A DNA stretch of 5,581 nt, taken from assembly GCA_937858455.1 (NCBI GenBank), contig CALLYN010000858.1, positions 1-5,581 of the forward strand, read 5' to 3'. Under the pieces are notes generated by a model that had not been told where the DNA came from, did no database searches, and saw only the letters and a program-made list of their open reading frames with translations. The position numbers and the translations under genes were made by a program. Positions 1-5,581 of this stretch are shown one piece after another; the first letter of the stretch is position 1, and every line of letters begins with the position of its first letter. The stretch is from an uncultured Kouleothrix sp. (lineage in GTDB: Bacteria > Chloroflexota > Chloroflexia > Chloroflexales > Roseiflexaceae).

Positions 1-221
1 GAGCTGCGCGAGCACTTCACCGCGGGCGCGGCGGTCGAGTCGGCCGGCGCTGAAGTGCCGACGCCGCAGGCCGCCAAGAGCGCGCTGGCGCCACCCAGGC
101 CTAGCGCCGCCAGAAACTGCCGGCGGCTCATGCCGCTGGCCTGCGCGGCGGCCCCAATCCGTTCGGCGAACAGCGCGCGCTGCTCATCGTCCTCTAGCCA
201 TCGCTTGTTCGTACGGGTCAT
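1..221 (-). CDS. ABC transporter solute-binding lipoprotein, N-terminal part (cut by window edge)
   Basis: This is the first 73 codons of a protein that continues beyond the left edge. The ATG at 219-221 is preceded by AGGAGG (230-235) with an 8-base spacer, which fixes the start. After about 30 charged residues comes a twin-arginine motif SRRQFL (residues 32-37), a short Ala/Gly/Leu-rich segment and a lipobox LLAAC with the lipidated cysteine at residue 52. An Ala/Ser/Pro-rich linker follows. This layout is known for Tat-exported, lipid-anchored substrate-binding proteins of peptide/nickel-type importers, and the two permease genes just upstream fit that role. The substrate-binding domain itself lies outside the window, so family and ligand are inferred from context. 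The gene begins 90 bases after the dppC stop and is probably co-transcribed. That gap holds only a small hairpin (280-296) without a T tract. The last few visible codons could be out of frame, which cannot be judged here. Confidence 0.8.
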   Translation of the reverse strand, partial: MTRTNKRWLEDDEQRALFAERIGAAAQASGMSRRQFLAALGLGGASALLAACGVGTSAPADSTAAPAVKCSRS

Positions 222-311
222 AGCCAGTGCCTCCTCTGCAATCAGGTTGCGGAATCTATCGGCGAACGCCGGGCGGCGGGGCGGCACTGGACCGCCGCTG
301 CGGCGCGAAGC

Positions 312-1253
312 CTACTCGTGGGCGCGTGGGTTCAGCGCGTCGCGCAGCCCATCGCCAAAGGAAGTGAACGCGAGCATCGTCAGCCCCAGCGCTACCGCCG
401 GGAACACGGCCAGGTGCCAGGACGAGCGGATATACAGAATGTTGTCGCTGACCATCTGGCCCCAGCTTGGCATGGGCGGGCTGATGCCGATCCCGATGAA
501 GCTAAGCGACGCCTCGGCCAGGATGGCCTGGGGTATGCCAAATGTCACCGTCGTGATGATCACCGAGAGGGTGTTGGGCAGCACGTGCGCCAGCAGAATG
601 CGCCAGGGCGGCACGCCAACTGCGCGGGCGGCCTCGATGAAGTCGCGCGTGCGCAGGCTCAGCGCCTGGGCGCGCACCACCCGGCAGAGCGTCAGCCAGC
701 CGGTGATGCTCAGCGCCACGAGAATATTCGTCAGCCCAGGCCCGAGCCAGCTCATCAGCAAGATTGCGAACAACAGGTTGGGAAAGGCATACAGCACGTC
801 GACTACCCGCATGATCACGGCGTCGGCGCGCCCGCCGTAGAACCCGGCGATCAGGCCGAGCGGCACGCCGACGGCGAGCGCCACGAGCTGGACGCTCACG
901 CCGACAAACAGCGAGATGCGCCCGCCGTAGACCAGCCGCGCCCACAGGTCGCGCCCGGCGTTGTCGGTGCCAAGCCAGTAGCGCGTATTCGGGAGCGCGC
1001 GCAGGCTGGTGTAATCTTGGGCGGCGTAGCCTCGCGGCGCCACAAACGGCGCGAGCACAACCAGCAGCACCAGGAGCACCAGAAAGATTACGCTGGATAG
1101 CGCCGCCGGGTCGCGCCGTAGCCGCCGCCAGACATCGCCCCACAGCGTGCGGTGCCGCTGGGGCAGCGCCTGGGCCGGTGGCGCCGCGGCGTTGTTCGGA
1201 TGCGCCGGCGCTTGAGCCGCCGCGGCAATCGTAAACTCCTGCTCAAGGCTCAT
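312..1253 (-). CDS. dppC: DppC/OppC-like peptide ABC transporter permease
   Basis: This 313-residue inner-membrane permease should pair with the upstream DppB-like protein to form the translocation channel of a peptide/nickel-type importer. The reading frame stays open upstream to 1682, but the start is set by the ATG at 1251-1253, with AGGAG (1260-1264) six bases before it and the dppB stop two bases away. In order: an Ala/Pro-rich cytoplasmic tail (residues 1-45), a first membrane segment (about 52-72), the family motif GTDNAGRDLWARL (95-107), further membrane helices, and the EAA loop that docks on the ATPase (about 204-229, with EAARAVG). Near the end are SFIGIGISPPMPSWGQ (251-266) and DGLRDALNPR (301-310), both typical of DppC/OppC/NikC. 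Length is usual apart from the low-complexity N-terminus. The substrate cannot be read from the sequence; the symbol denotes family only. Confidence 0.95.
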   Translation of the reverse strand: MSLEQEFTIAAAAQAPAHPNNAAAPPAQALPQRHRTLWGDVWRRLRRDPAALSSVIFLVLLVLLVVLAPFVAPRGYAAQDYTSLRALPNTRYWLGTDNAGRDLWARLVYGGRISLFVGVSVQLVALAVGVPLGLIAGFYGGRADAVIMRVVDVLYAFPNLLFAILLMSWLGPGLTNILVALSITGWLTLCRVVRAQALSLRTRDFIEAARAVGVPPWRILLAHVLPNTLSVIITTVTFGIPQAILAEASLSFIGIGISPPMPSWGQMVSDNILYIRSSWHLAVFPAVALGLTMLAFTSFGDGLRDALNPRAHE

Positions 1254-1255
1254 GT

Positions 1256-2212
1256 TCAGCTCCTGTGGAGCAGCCGCGCCGCCGCGCGCGTGCGCGGGTC
1301 GAGCGCCCCATACAGCAGATCGACCACCAGGTTGGAAAGCACCAGCGCCGCGCCATACAGCACCACCAGCGTCATAATCACGGGGTAGTCCTTGGCGAAG
1401 ATGCTGCTGACGAAGAAGCGGCCCATGCCTGGGACGGCAAAGATCGTCTCGACCAGGAACGAGCCGGTGGCGATCGCGGCGAAGATCGGCCCGGCAACCG
1501 TGACGACCGGCAGAAGTGCCGATTTGAGCACGTGCCGGTAGAGCACCACCCGCTCGTGCAGCCCTTTGGCCCGCGCGGTGCGTACATAGTCGCCGCTCAG
1601 CTCGTCTAGGATGCCGGCACGCGTATAGCGTGCGAAGATTGCCAGCGGGCCTAAGGCCAGCGCCAGGGTCGGCAGGATCCATGTCTGGGGCTGTTCCCAG
1701 CGCACGCTGGTGGCCGGCAGCAGCCGCAGCACCAGCGAGAACACCAGGATCAGCAGCACGCTCACGACAAAGCTCGGTAGCGCGATGCCGCTGGTTGTCA
1801 GCAGGGTCACCGCCCGGTCGAGCAGGCTGCCTCGCCGCGCGCCGGCGAGAATGCCGAGCGGTATGCCCAGCCCGAGCGCCAGCGTGAAGGCCATGGTGCC
1901 AAGCTGCAGCGATACCGGGAAGGTGTCGCGCAGCAGCTCGCTCACCGAGCGCGATTTGAAAGCGTACGATGTGCCGAAGTCGCCCACCAGCATCCCGCCG
2001 ATAAAGCGCAGGTACTGCTCGGGAAGCGGGCGGTCGAGCCCGTACTTCGCTTCAATGTTCGCGAGTACCTCGGGCGGCAGGTCGTTGCCGCCGAAAATCG
2101 CCGGGTCGAACGGGCTGCCGGGGATGGCGTGCATCACCAGAAAGGTGATCAGCGTCATCGCTAGCAGTGTTGGAATGATCGCCACGAGGCGCTTCAGGAG
2201 GTAATATGTCAT
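1256..2212 (-). CDS. dppB: DppB/OppB-like peptide ABC transporter permease
   Basis: This 318-residue inner-membrane permease is the first gene of the importer operon. It starts with the family's N-terminal membrane helix (MTYYLLKRLVAIIPTLLAMT, residues 1-20), followed by the periplasmic segment with IPGSPFD (30-36), the KYGLDRPLPEQY stretch (56-67) and GDFGTSY (77-83). Further helices run from about 105 to 165. The EAA loop lies at about 209-235 (DYVRTARAKGL), then ETIFAVPGMGRFF (255-267), and the protein ends with a last helix and the LDPRTR signature (304-309). These are the hallmarks of DppB/OppB/NikB. It ends two bases before dppC, so the two are translationally linked. The ATG at 2210-2212 has no recognisable Shine-Dalgarno sequence, unlike every other gene here. 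The start still fits because the N-terminal helix begins at once. Substrate is unknown. Confidence 0.95.
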   Translation of the reverse strand: MTYYLLKRLVAIIPTLLAMTLITFLVMHAIPGSPFDPAIFGGNDLPPEVLANIEAKYGLDRPLPEQYLRFIGGMLVGDFGTSYAFKSRSVSELLRDTFPVSLQLGTMAFTLALGLGIPLGILAGARRGSLLDRAVTLLTTSGIALPSFVVSVLLILVFSLVLRLLPATSVRWEQPQTWILPTLALALGPLAIFARYTRAGILDELSGDYVRTARAKGLHERVVLYRHVLKSALLPVVTVAGPIFAAIATGSFLVETIFAVPGMGRFFVSSIFAKDYPVIMTLVVLYGAALVLSNLVVDLLYGALDPRTRAAARLLHRS

Positions 2213-2213
2213 A

Positions 2214-2243
2214 ATACTAAACTAAATAGATCGAAAAAGTCAA
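2214..2243 (-). promoter_or_regulatory. Possible promoter for the permease operon
   Basis: On the minus strand TTGACT (2238-2243) is followed after 18 bases by TAGTAT (2214-2219), inside an A/T-rich stretch between the terminator of the preceding gene and the dppB start. A start site about 7 bases past that -10 would fall inside the dppB start codon, which does not work. Transcription may instead use another hexamer, such as TAGTTT a few bases upstream, which ends six bases before the ATG and would give a leaderless mRNA. A promoter is needed here because a terminator lies just upstream, but the exact elements are uncertain. Confidence 0.35.
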
Positions 2244-2256
2244 CAATAAAATCGGC

Positions 2257-2290
2257 AAAAAATGCTGCTGCGCATGCACAAGCGCAGCAG
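2257..2290 (-). terminator. Intrinsic terminator after the class V aminotransferase-fold gene
   Basis: A perfect 9-bp stem, CTGCTGCGC (2282-2290 read on the minus strand) with GCGCAGCAG (2265-2273), closes an 8-base loop. It is followed by a run of six T on the minus strand (2257-2262). It starts six bases after the stop codon of the gene ending at 2296. It separates that gene from the permease operon, so the importer should have its own promoter. There is no T run on the plus-strand side, so it works in one direction. Confidence 0.85.
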
Positions 2291-2295
2291 GCGTA

Positions 2296-3429
2296 TTAGC
2301 GGCGTTTGCTGAGCGCCGAGCCGACGCGCAGCACATCTTCCTCGCTATTGTAGAAATGAGGTGCGAAGCATAGCCCGCTTGGCCTGCGTGTGGCGACAAT
2401 GCCGGCGGCCAGGAGGCGATCGTAGGCCGCCTGCGGCGTGGGGTGTTCGAGAACGATAATGCCGCTGCGGTGGCGCGGGGCGGCGTGCGTGCGCAGCGTG
2501 TGGCCGCGCTCGCGCAGGTCGCCAATCAGTATGTCGGTCAGATCAAGGATGCGCTCGGCGATCGGCGCCTCGCCAATCTCCAATATCATCTCGAGCGCCG
2601 CCGCGAGCCCGGCGATCGCGAGATCGCCCGATTCGCCGATAGTGAAGCGCTCCGAGCTGGTGTGGAGCGTGAAGCCGTAGTCGCGGACATTGATCGGCGG
2701 CAGCGTGCTGGTGGCGCCGACATACGCGCCCGGCTGAAGCCGGTCGAGCAGGTCGTGGCGGCAGTACAGCAGAGCGGCGCCAGGGATGCCGAGCAGCCAG
2801 CGCCCGGCATCGGCCACCAGGAAGTCGATCTGGTAGGCTTGCACATCCACCGGAAATGCGCCGAGCGTCTGGCTCGCGTCGACCACGAAGAACAGCCCGC
2901 GCTGTCGCGCGGCGGCTCCGAGCGCGGCCAGGTCGTGCCTGAACCCGGTGGCGGGGAGCGCGCTGCTCAGCGCCAGCACACGGGTGCGCGAGTCGATCCA
3001 CCGGTCGAGCTGCTCAAGATCCAAGCCGCCATCGCTCTGCGCAATGCGCTTCACCAGAATGCCCCGTGCGGCCAGGTTCATCCACGGGTACACGTGCGCC
3101 GGATCTTCGCCGTCGAGCACCAGCACCGTCGTGCCCGGCTGGAGCGGCAGGCTGTTCGCGGCGGTATTCAGGCCAATGACGGCATTCGGTACGATCGCGA
3201 TCTCGTCGGCGCGCGCGGCGTGGATCAGTGCCGCCGCACGCTGCTTGATCCGCTCGGCTGTTTCGGCCAGCGCGTCGCGCACTTGGCTGGGTGGCGCAGC
3301 CAGCGCGCGCTCGATATGCGCCTGGATAGCGCGAGTGACATGGTTGCCGAGCGGTGCGCCGGTGGCGTGGTCGAGAAAAGCGTAGCGCTGCGTAATCGGA
3401 AAGGTATCACGGTATGCGGCGAGTTCCAT
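2296..3429 (-). CDS. Class V aminotransferase/cysteine desulfurase-fold protein lacking the PLP lysine (probable pseudoenzyme)
   Basis: The protein has 377 residues from the chosen ATG (3427-3429, with GGAGG five bases upstream), or 381 from the ATG at 3439-3441, whose AGGAG is 11 bases away. Numbering below is from the longer form. The whole length resembles the class V family near isopenicillin N epimerase and cysteine desulfurase: DPAHVYPWMNL (113-123), the cofactor-nitrogen aspartate in VVDASQTLGAFPVDV (186-200, D188), and PHFYNSEEDVLR near the end (361-372). Where relatives have D-G-H-K-W-L-L-G this protein has DAGRWLLG (211-218). The Schiff-base lysine is therefore Arg214, encoded CGC. 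The usual small polar residue after the conserved Asn is lost (NAVIGLN, 86-92), and the usual glycine-threonine/serine patch reads IGESGD (268-273). PLP chemistry by the normal route seems impossible. The frame is intact and the terminator is in place, so it looks maintained. A changed function, a partner for SufS, or an early pseudogene all remain possible. It has its own promoter and terminator. Confidence 0.88.
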   Translation of the reverse strand: MELAAYRDTFPITQRYAFLDHATGAPLGNHVTRAIQAHIERALAAPPSQVRDALAETAERIKQRAAALIHAARADEIAIVPNAVIGLNTAANSLPLQPGTTVLVLDGEDPAHVYPWMNLAARGILVKRIAQSDGGLDLEQLDRWIDSRTRVLALSSALPATGFRHDLAALGAAARQRGLFFVVDASQTLGAFPVDVQAYQIDFLVADAGRWLLGIPGAALLYCRHDLLDRLQPGAYVGATSTLPPINVRDYGFTLHTSSERFTIGESGDLAIAGLAAALEMILEIGEAPIAERILDLTDILIGDLRERGHTLRTHAAPRHRSGIIVLEHPTPQAAYDRLLAAGIVATRRPSGLCFAPHFYNSEEDVLRVGSALSKRR

Positions 3430-3446
3430 CGGCGCCTCCATGGATT

Positions 3447-3468
3447 GCGATACTCCTTAGGGTATCGC
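3447..3468 (-). promoter_or_regulatory. Inverted repeat / hairpin at the ribosome-binding region of the pseudoenzyme gene
   Basis: GCGATAC (3447-3453) and GTATCGC (3462-3468) form a perfect 7-bp inverted repeat with an 8-base loop. The only Shine-Dalgarno-like sequence for the upstream ATG (AGGAG, 3453-3457) lies mostly in the loop. A related GATACTAAGG (3511-3520) could pair with the same area. It could be an RNA hairpin affecting start choice or a protein-binding site. The function is inference. Confidence 0.4.
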
Positions 3469-3520
3469 GATCCCCTACCCTTTCAGGCCACTATCAAGCT
3501 TACCTGCGACGATACTAAGG

Positions 3521-3549
3521 ATCTTAATATACTTGATCATAATTGTCAA
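3521..3549 (-). promoter_or_regulatory. Sigma-70-type promoter for the pseudoenzyme gene, with overlapping inverted repeat
   Basis: Minus-strand TTGACA (3544-3549, perfect -35) is followed after exactly 17 bases by TAAGAT (3521-3526, 4 of 6 matches to TATAAT). Transcription would start near 3514, about 85 bases before the chosen ATG. A 7-bp inverted repeat, TACTTGA (3530-3536) and TCAAGTA (3546-3552), spans the spacer and -35 and could be an operator. This promoter means the gene need not depend on the SAM riboswitch upstream. Confidence 0.65.
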
Positions 3550-3574
3550 GTAAAATTTGTATTCTTGTGTTCAA

Positions 3575-3685
3575 TAGACTTTATCGGAAATAAGGGAGCC
3601 AGGGGGGCTTTGCCCCACCAACAGAGGATTCTTGGGGGCCGCAGGCCCCCTAAACCCCCACCATTGTTATTTTCAATAAAGTCTA
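3575..3685. mobile_element. MITE-like 111-bp element with 19-bp terminal inverted repeats
   Basis: The left end (3575-3593) and the reverse complement of the right end (3667-3685) match at 17 of 19 positions (tagactttatcggaaataa against tagactttattgaaaataa). Both ends finish in TA, as expected for insertion at a TA target by IS630/Tc1-mariner-type transposases. The interior has two G/C-rich hairpins: GGGGC-ttt-GCCCC (3604-3616) and GGGGGCC-gca-GGCCCCC (3634-3650). There is no coding potential. The right end extends into a 17-base palindrome (3678-3694), which supplies a third copy of TAGACTTT. It sits between the two class V genes. Copy number elsewhere in the genome cannot be seen from here. 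Confidence 0.6.
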
Positions 3686-3734
3686 ATAGACTTTCTCCCA
3701 CTCTAAGCCGGTATGGCGCCGGCACCAGAGAAAG

Positions 3735-5066
3735 CTAGGCCAGCGCGAAGCCGCGCGCCTGCACCACCTGAGGCGTACGGCAGTCGGCAGCCCTGGCGGG
3801 CGCAGTTTGCACCGGATGGCGCTGTATTGCCGCGAGCCCATCGACGAGCGCGTCGACATCGGCGAAGTCGTTGTAGATCGTGAAGCTGGCGCGCGCGCTC
3901 GAGTCCAGCCCGAGCAGCCGGTGCAGCGGGTGCGCGCAGTGGCGGCCCGAGCGGATGGCAATACCGCGCTGATCGAGGGCGGTGGCGATATCGTGTGGCG
4001 CAACGCCATCGACGGTGAACGTCACGACGCCGCCGCGCAGCTTTGCATCGCGCGGGCCATAGATGCGCAGGCCGGGGAGGGCGCTGAGGCGACGCAGGGC
4101 ATACTCGGTCAGTGCGCGCTCGTGCGCGTGTACTGCGGCCAGGCCAAGCTTGCCGAGGTACGTGACTGCCGCGCCCAGGCCGATCGCCTCGACAAATGCC
4201 GGCGTGCCGGCTTCGAACTTCAGCGGCGCGTCTTCCCATACAACCCTGTCAAAATCGACATCACGCGCGACATCGCCGCCCGTCAAGAACGGCGGCATCG
4301 CGGCCAGTAGCTCGGCGCGGCCGTAGAGCACGCCGATGCCGGTCGGGCCGAGCATCTTGTGCCCCGAGAACACCGCAAAATCGGCATCGAGCGCGCCAAC
4401 GTCCAGCGGCATGTGCGGCGCCGACTGGCACGCGTCCAGCGCGACCAGCGCGCCAAGCGCGTGCGCCCGCTCAATGATCGGGCGCGGGTCGGTGATCGTG
4501 CCGAGCACATTCGAGACATGCGCAAAACTCACCAGCCGCACGCGCGGGGTCAGCAGCGCGTCGAGGCACGACAGATCAAGCGTGCCTTCGGCAGTCAGCG
4601 GGATGCGCTTTATATTCAGGCCGCGCTCGCGTGCCAGCTCCAGCCAGGGCAGGTAGTTGGCGTGGTGCTCCAGGTCAGTCAGCACGATCTCGTCGCCCGG
4701 CCGCAGAAAGGTGCGGCCGTACGAGTACGCCAGCAGATTAAGCGCCTCGGTTGCATTGCGTGTAAAGACGATCTGGCTAGCAGAGGGCGCGCCGATGAAA
4801 TCGGCAATGCTGGCGCGCGCTTGCTCGTAAAGCTCGGTGATGCGCATGCTGAAGCTGTAGGCGCCGCGATGGACATTCGCGTATGTCGAGCGGTACGCCT
4901 GCTCCATGGCCTCGAGCACCGCCACTGGCTTCTGCGACGATGCCGCGCTATCGAGAAACACAACCGGATGGCCGTGGATCTGCTGCTGCAGCGTTGGAAA
5001 ATCCTGCCGGATGCGCGCGACATTGAGGGGTGTGCGTGTACAGGCGCCAGTGGTGTCGGTAATCAC
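3735..5066 (-). CDS. sufS: SufS-type (group II) cysteine desulfurase
   Basis: A 443-residue PLP enzyme of the SufS/CsdA branch of class V, which removes sulfur from cysteine as an enzyme persulfide for Fe-S cluster or other sulfur-transfer pathways in the cytoplasm. The GTG at 5064-5066 has AGGA (5074-5077) seven bases upstream. Visible residues: TRNATEALN (102-110), cofactor-stacking His135 in DLEHHANYLPW (131-141), Asp211 and Gln214 in LDACQS (210-215), the PLP lysine Lys237 in FSGHKMLGPTGIGVLYG (233-249), and the persulfide cysteine Cys377 in RSGRHCAHPL (372-381). The usual form of the last motif has HHC, so Arg375 is a variation. About 30 residues after 413 (Ala/Pro-rich, with one extra Cys) exceed the usual length. 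No sufB, sufC, sufD or sufU/E gene is visible in the window. Expression should be repressed when SAM is high, through the leader riboswitch. A selenocysteine lyase or a sulfur-trafficking role is also possible. Confidence 0.92.
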   Translation of the reverse strand: MITDTTGACTRTPLNVARIRQDFPTLQQQIHGHPVVFLDSAASSQKPVAVLEAMEQAYRSTYANVHRGAYSFSMRITELYEQARASIADFIGAPSASQIVFTRNATEALNLLAYSYGRTFLRPGDEIVLTDLEHHANYLPWLELARERGLNIKRIPLTAEGTLDLSCLDALLTPRVRLVSFAHVSNVLGTITDPRPIIERAHALGALVALDACQSAPHMPLDVGALDADFAVFSGHKMLGPTGIGVLYGRAELLAAMPPFLTGGDVARDVDFDRVVWEDAPLKFEAGTPAFVEAIGLGAAVTYLGKLGLAAVHAHERALTEYALRRLSALPGLRIYGPRDAKLRGGVVTFTVDGVAPHDIATALDQRGIAIRSGRHCAHPLHRLLGLDSSARASFTIYNDFADVDALVDGLAAIQRHPVQTAPARAADCRTPQVVQARGFALA

Positions 5067-5090
5067 GTGATCGTCCTTTCATCAGAGCGG

Positions 5091-5125
5091 AAATAAAAAA
5101 CGCCCATCGTGCTGGACGACGGGCG
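5091..5125 (-). terminator. Second intrinsic terminator in the sufS leader
   Basis: Minus-strand CGCCCGTCGT (5116-5125) pairs with ACGATGGGCG (5101-5110), ten pairs including one G-U, around a 5-base loop. Six T, an A and three more T follow (5091-5100). It is the stronger of two consecutive terminators and ends 14 bases before the AGGA ribosome-binding site of sufS. Its outer four bases (5122-5125) can instead pair with GGCG (5190-5193) next to aptamer P1, which gives a plausible control route. Confidence 0.8.
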
Positions 5126-5141
5126 CCCGCTGATGCGGACC

Positions 5142-5178
5142 AACAAAACGCCTTTTCCACGACACATGGAAAAGGCGT
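5142..5178 (-). terminator. First intrinsic terminator / expression platform of the SAM riboswitch
   Basis: On the minus strand ACGCCTTTTCCA (5167-5178) and TGGAAAAGGCGT (5148-5159) form a perfect 12-bp stem with a 7-base loop, followed by TTTGTT. The alternative GAGAGGCG (5190-5197), which overlaps the 3' strand of aptamer P1, can pair with CGCCTTTT (5170-5177) as an antiterminator of eight pairs with two G-U. This is the classic SAM-off logic: SAM stabilises P1, the antiterminator is lost and the terminator forms. An 8-bp stem CGCTGATG/CATCAGCG (5180-5187 with 5128-5135) encloses the hairpin. Confidence 0.7.
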
Positions 5179-5192
5179 ACATCAGCGTTCGC

Positions 5193-5373
<181 letters not shown>

Positions 5374-5397
5374 ATGCGCTATTCAATTATGCCGGCA

Positions 5398-5426
5398 ATG
5401 ATACATTACTTGCCTGAAATTGTCAA
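5398..5426 (-). promoter_or_regulatory. Sigma-70-type promoter of the SAM riboswitch-sufS unit
   Basis: Minus-strand TTGACA (5421-5426, perfect -35) and TATCAT (5398-5403, 5 of 6 matches to TATAAT) are separated by exactly 17 bases. The expected start near 5391 leaves about 19 bases before the aptamer's P1. Position and quality make it the likely promoter for the riboswitch and sufS. Confidence 0.85.
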
Positions 5427-5552
5427 CTTTCACCCCAGCCATAGCCTGCCCGATCATAGGCGCAGATGCGCGTTGTGGGCTCAATCTGGGGCGGAACACG
5501 CGCCGCTCCTACATTGTTATACCAATTCCGTTTGATTACTTGTGTTTTCTTG
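5427..5552. other. Upstream intergenic DNA with no recognised gene
   Basis: I see no convincing coding region, RNA gene or repeat here on either strand. Open frames crossing it run through the riboswitch and lack ribosome-binding sites. It separates the sufS promoter from whatever lies beyond the right edge. Confidence 0.5.
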
Positions 5553-5581
5553 TGCGGCGCCCGGCAAAGCCGGGCGCCGCA
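5553..5581. repeat. Perfect 13-bp stem-loop at the right edge
   Basis: TGCGGCGCCCGGC (5553-5565) and GCCGGGCGCCGCA (5569-5581) are perfect inverted copies around an AAA loop. On the minus strand the bases after the hairpin are A-rich, not T-rich, so it is not a classic terminator for minus-strand genes entering from the right. It could be a terminator for plus-strand transcription if T residues follow the edge, or a dispersed palindromic repeat. The pairing may continue outside the window. Confidence 0.6.

Noticed and set aside
55..840. A 261-codon plus-strand open frame opposite dppC and the binding-protein start
   Set aside because: Low-complexity Ser/Arg/Ala translation, and the opposite strand carries well-supported genes.
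312..1682. A 456-codon minus-strand open frame beginning inside dppB
   Set aside because: Only the part from 1253 is coding (dppC). The upstream part is an alternate frame of dppB with Arg/Ala/Gly-rich noise, and the true start has its own ribosome-binding site.
3604..3650. The two G/C-rich hairpins as terminators for sufS
   Set aside because: Neither is followed by a T tract on the minus strand. They are better explained as the interior of the MITE-like element, though some attenuation is possible.
3707..3723. Hairpin GCCGG/CCGGC just after the sufS stop as an intrinsic terminator
   Set aside because: The stem has only five pairs and no T run follows on the minus strand.
2443..3738. A 431-codon plus-strand open frame opposite the pseudoenzyme gene
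   Set aside because: Its translation has no family signature and is a G+C-driven shadow. The minus strand has clear motifs, a promoter and a terminator.
4359..5096. A 245-codon plus-strand open frame opposite sufS
   Set aside because: Shadow of sufS without a ribosome-binding site or recognisable domain.

Overview
The window (about 62% G+C by eye) looks like a chromosomal segment from a Chloroflexota bacterium, perhaps Roseiflexus- or Kouleothrix-like. This rests on the style of its peptide transporter, a Tat-plus-lipobox binding protein, its class V aminotransferase-fold family and a SAM-I leader. The assignment is an inference; no marker gene is present. All credible genes lie on the minus strand, so the biological order runs from the right end to the left.

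Right end to about 3735: a TTGACA-17-TATCAT promoter (5398-5426) drives a leader that contains a SAM-I (S-box) riboswitch aptamer (5193-5372) with an unusually enlarged P3 arm. Two successive intrinsic-terminator hairpins follow (5142-5178 and 5091-5125). The first sits inside a longer-range stem that also competes for the foot of the second. The controlled gene is a SufS-type cysteine desulfurase (3735-5066) with PLP lysine and persulfide cysteine intact. A cysteine desulfurase gene is not a usual S-box target.

3430-3734: an intergenic region holding a 111-bp MITE-like element (19-bp terminal inverted repeats, TA ends, G/C-rich inner hairpins) and an independent promoter for the next gene.

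2296-3429: a second class V aminotransferase/cysteine desulfurase-fold protein in which the PLP lysine is replaced by arginine and other PLP-site positions have drifted. It is probably a pseudoenzyme or a repurposed fold. A strong terminator (2257-2290) closes this unit.

1-2212: a DppB/OppB-like permease, a DppC/OppC-like permease and the start of a Tat-exported lipoprotein that is probably their solute-binding protein (cut by the left edge). Together they form a peptide or nickel-type ABC importer operon in B-C-A order. No ATPase gene is visible. A link between the importer and sulfur metabolism, for example import of a sulfur-containing peptide, is suggested only by adjacency.
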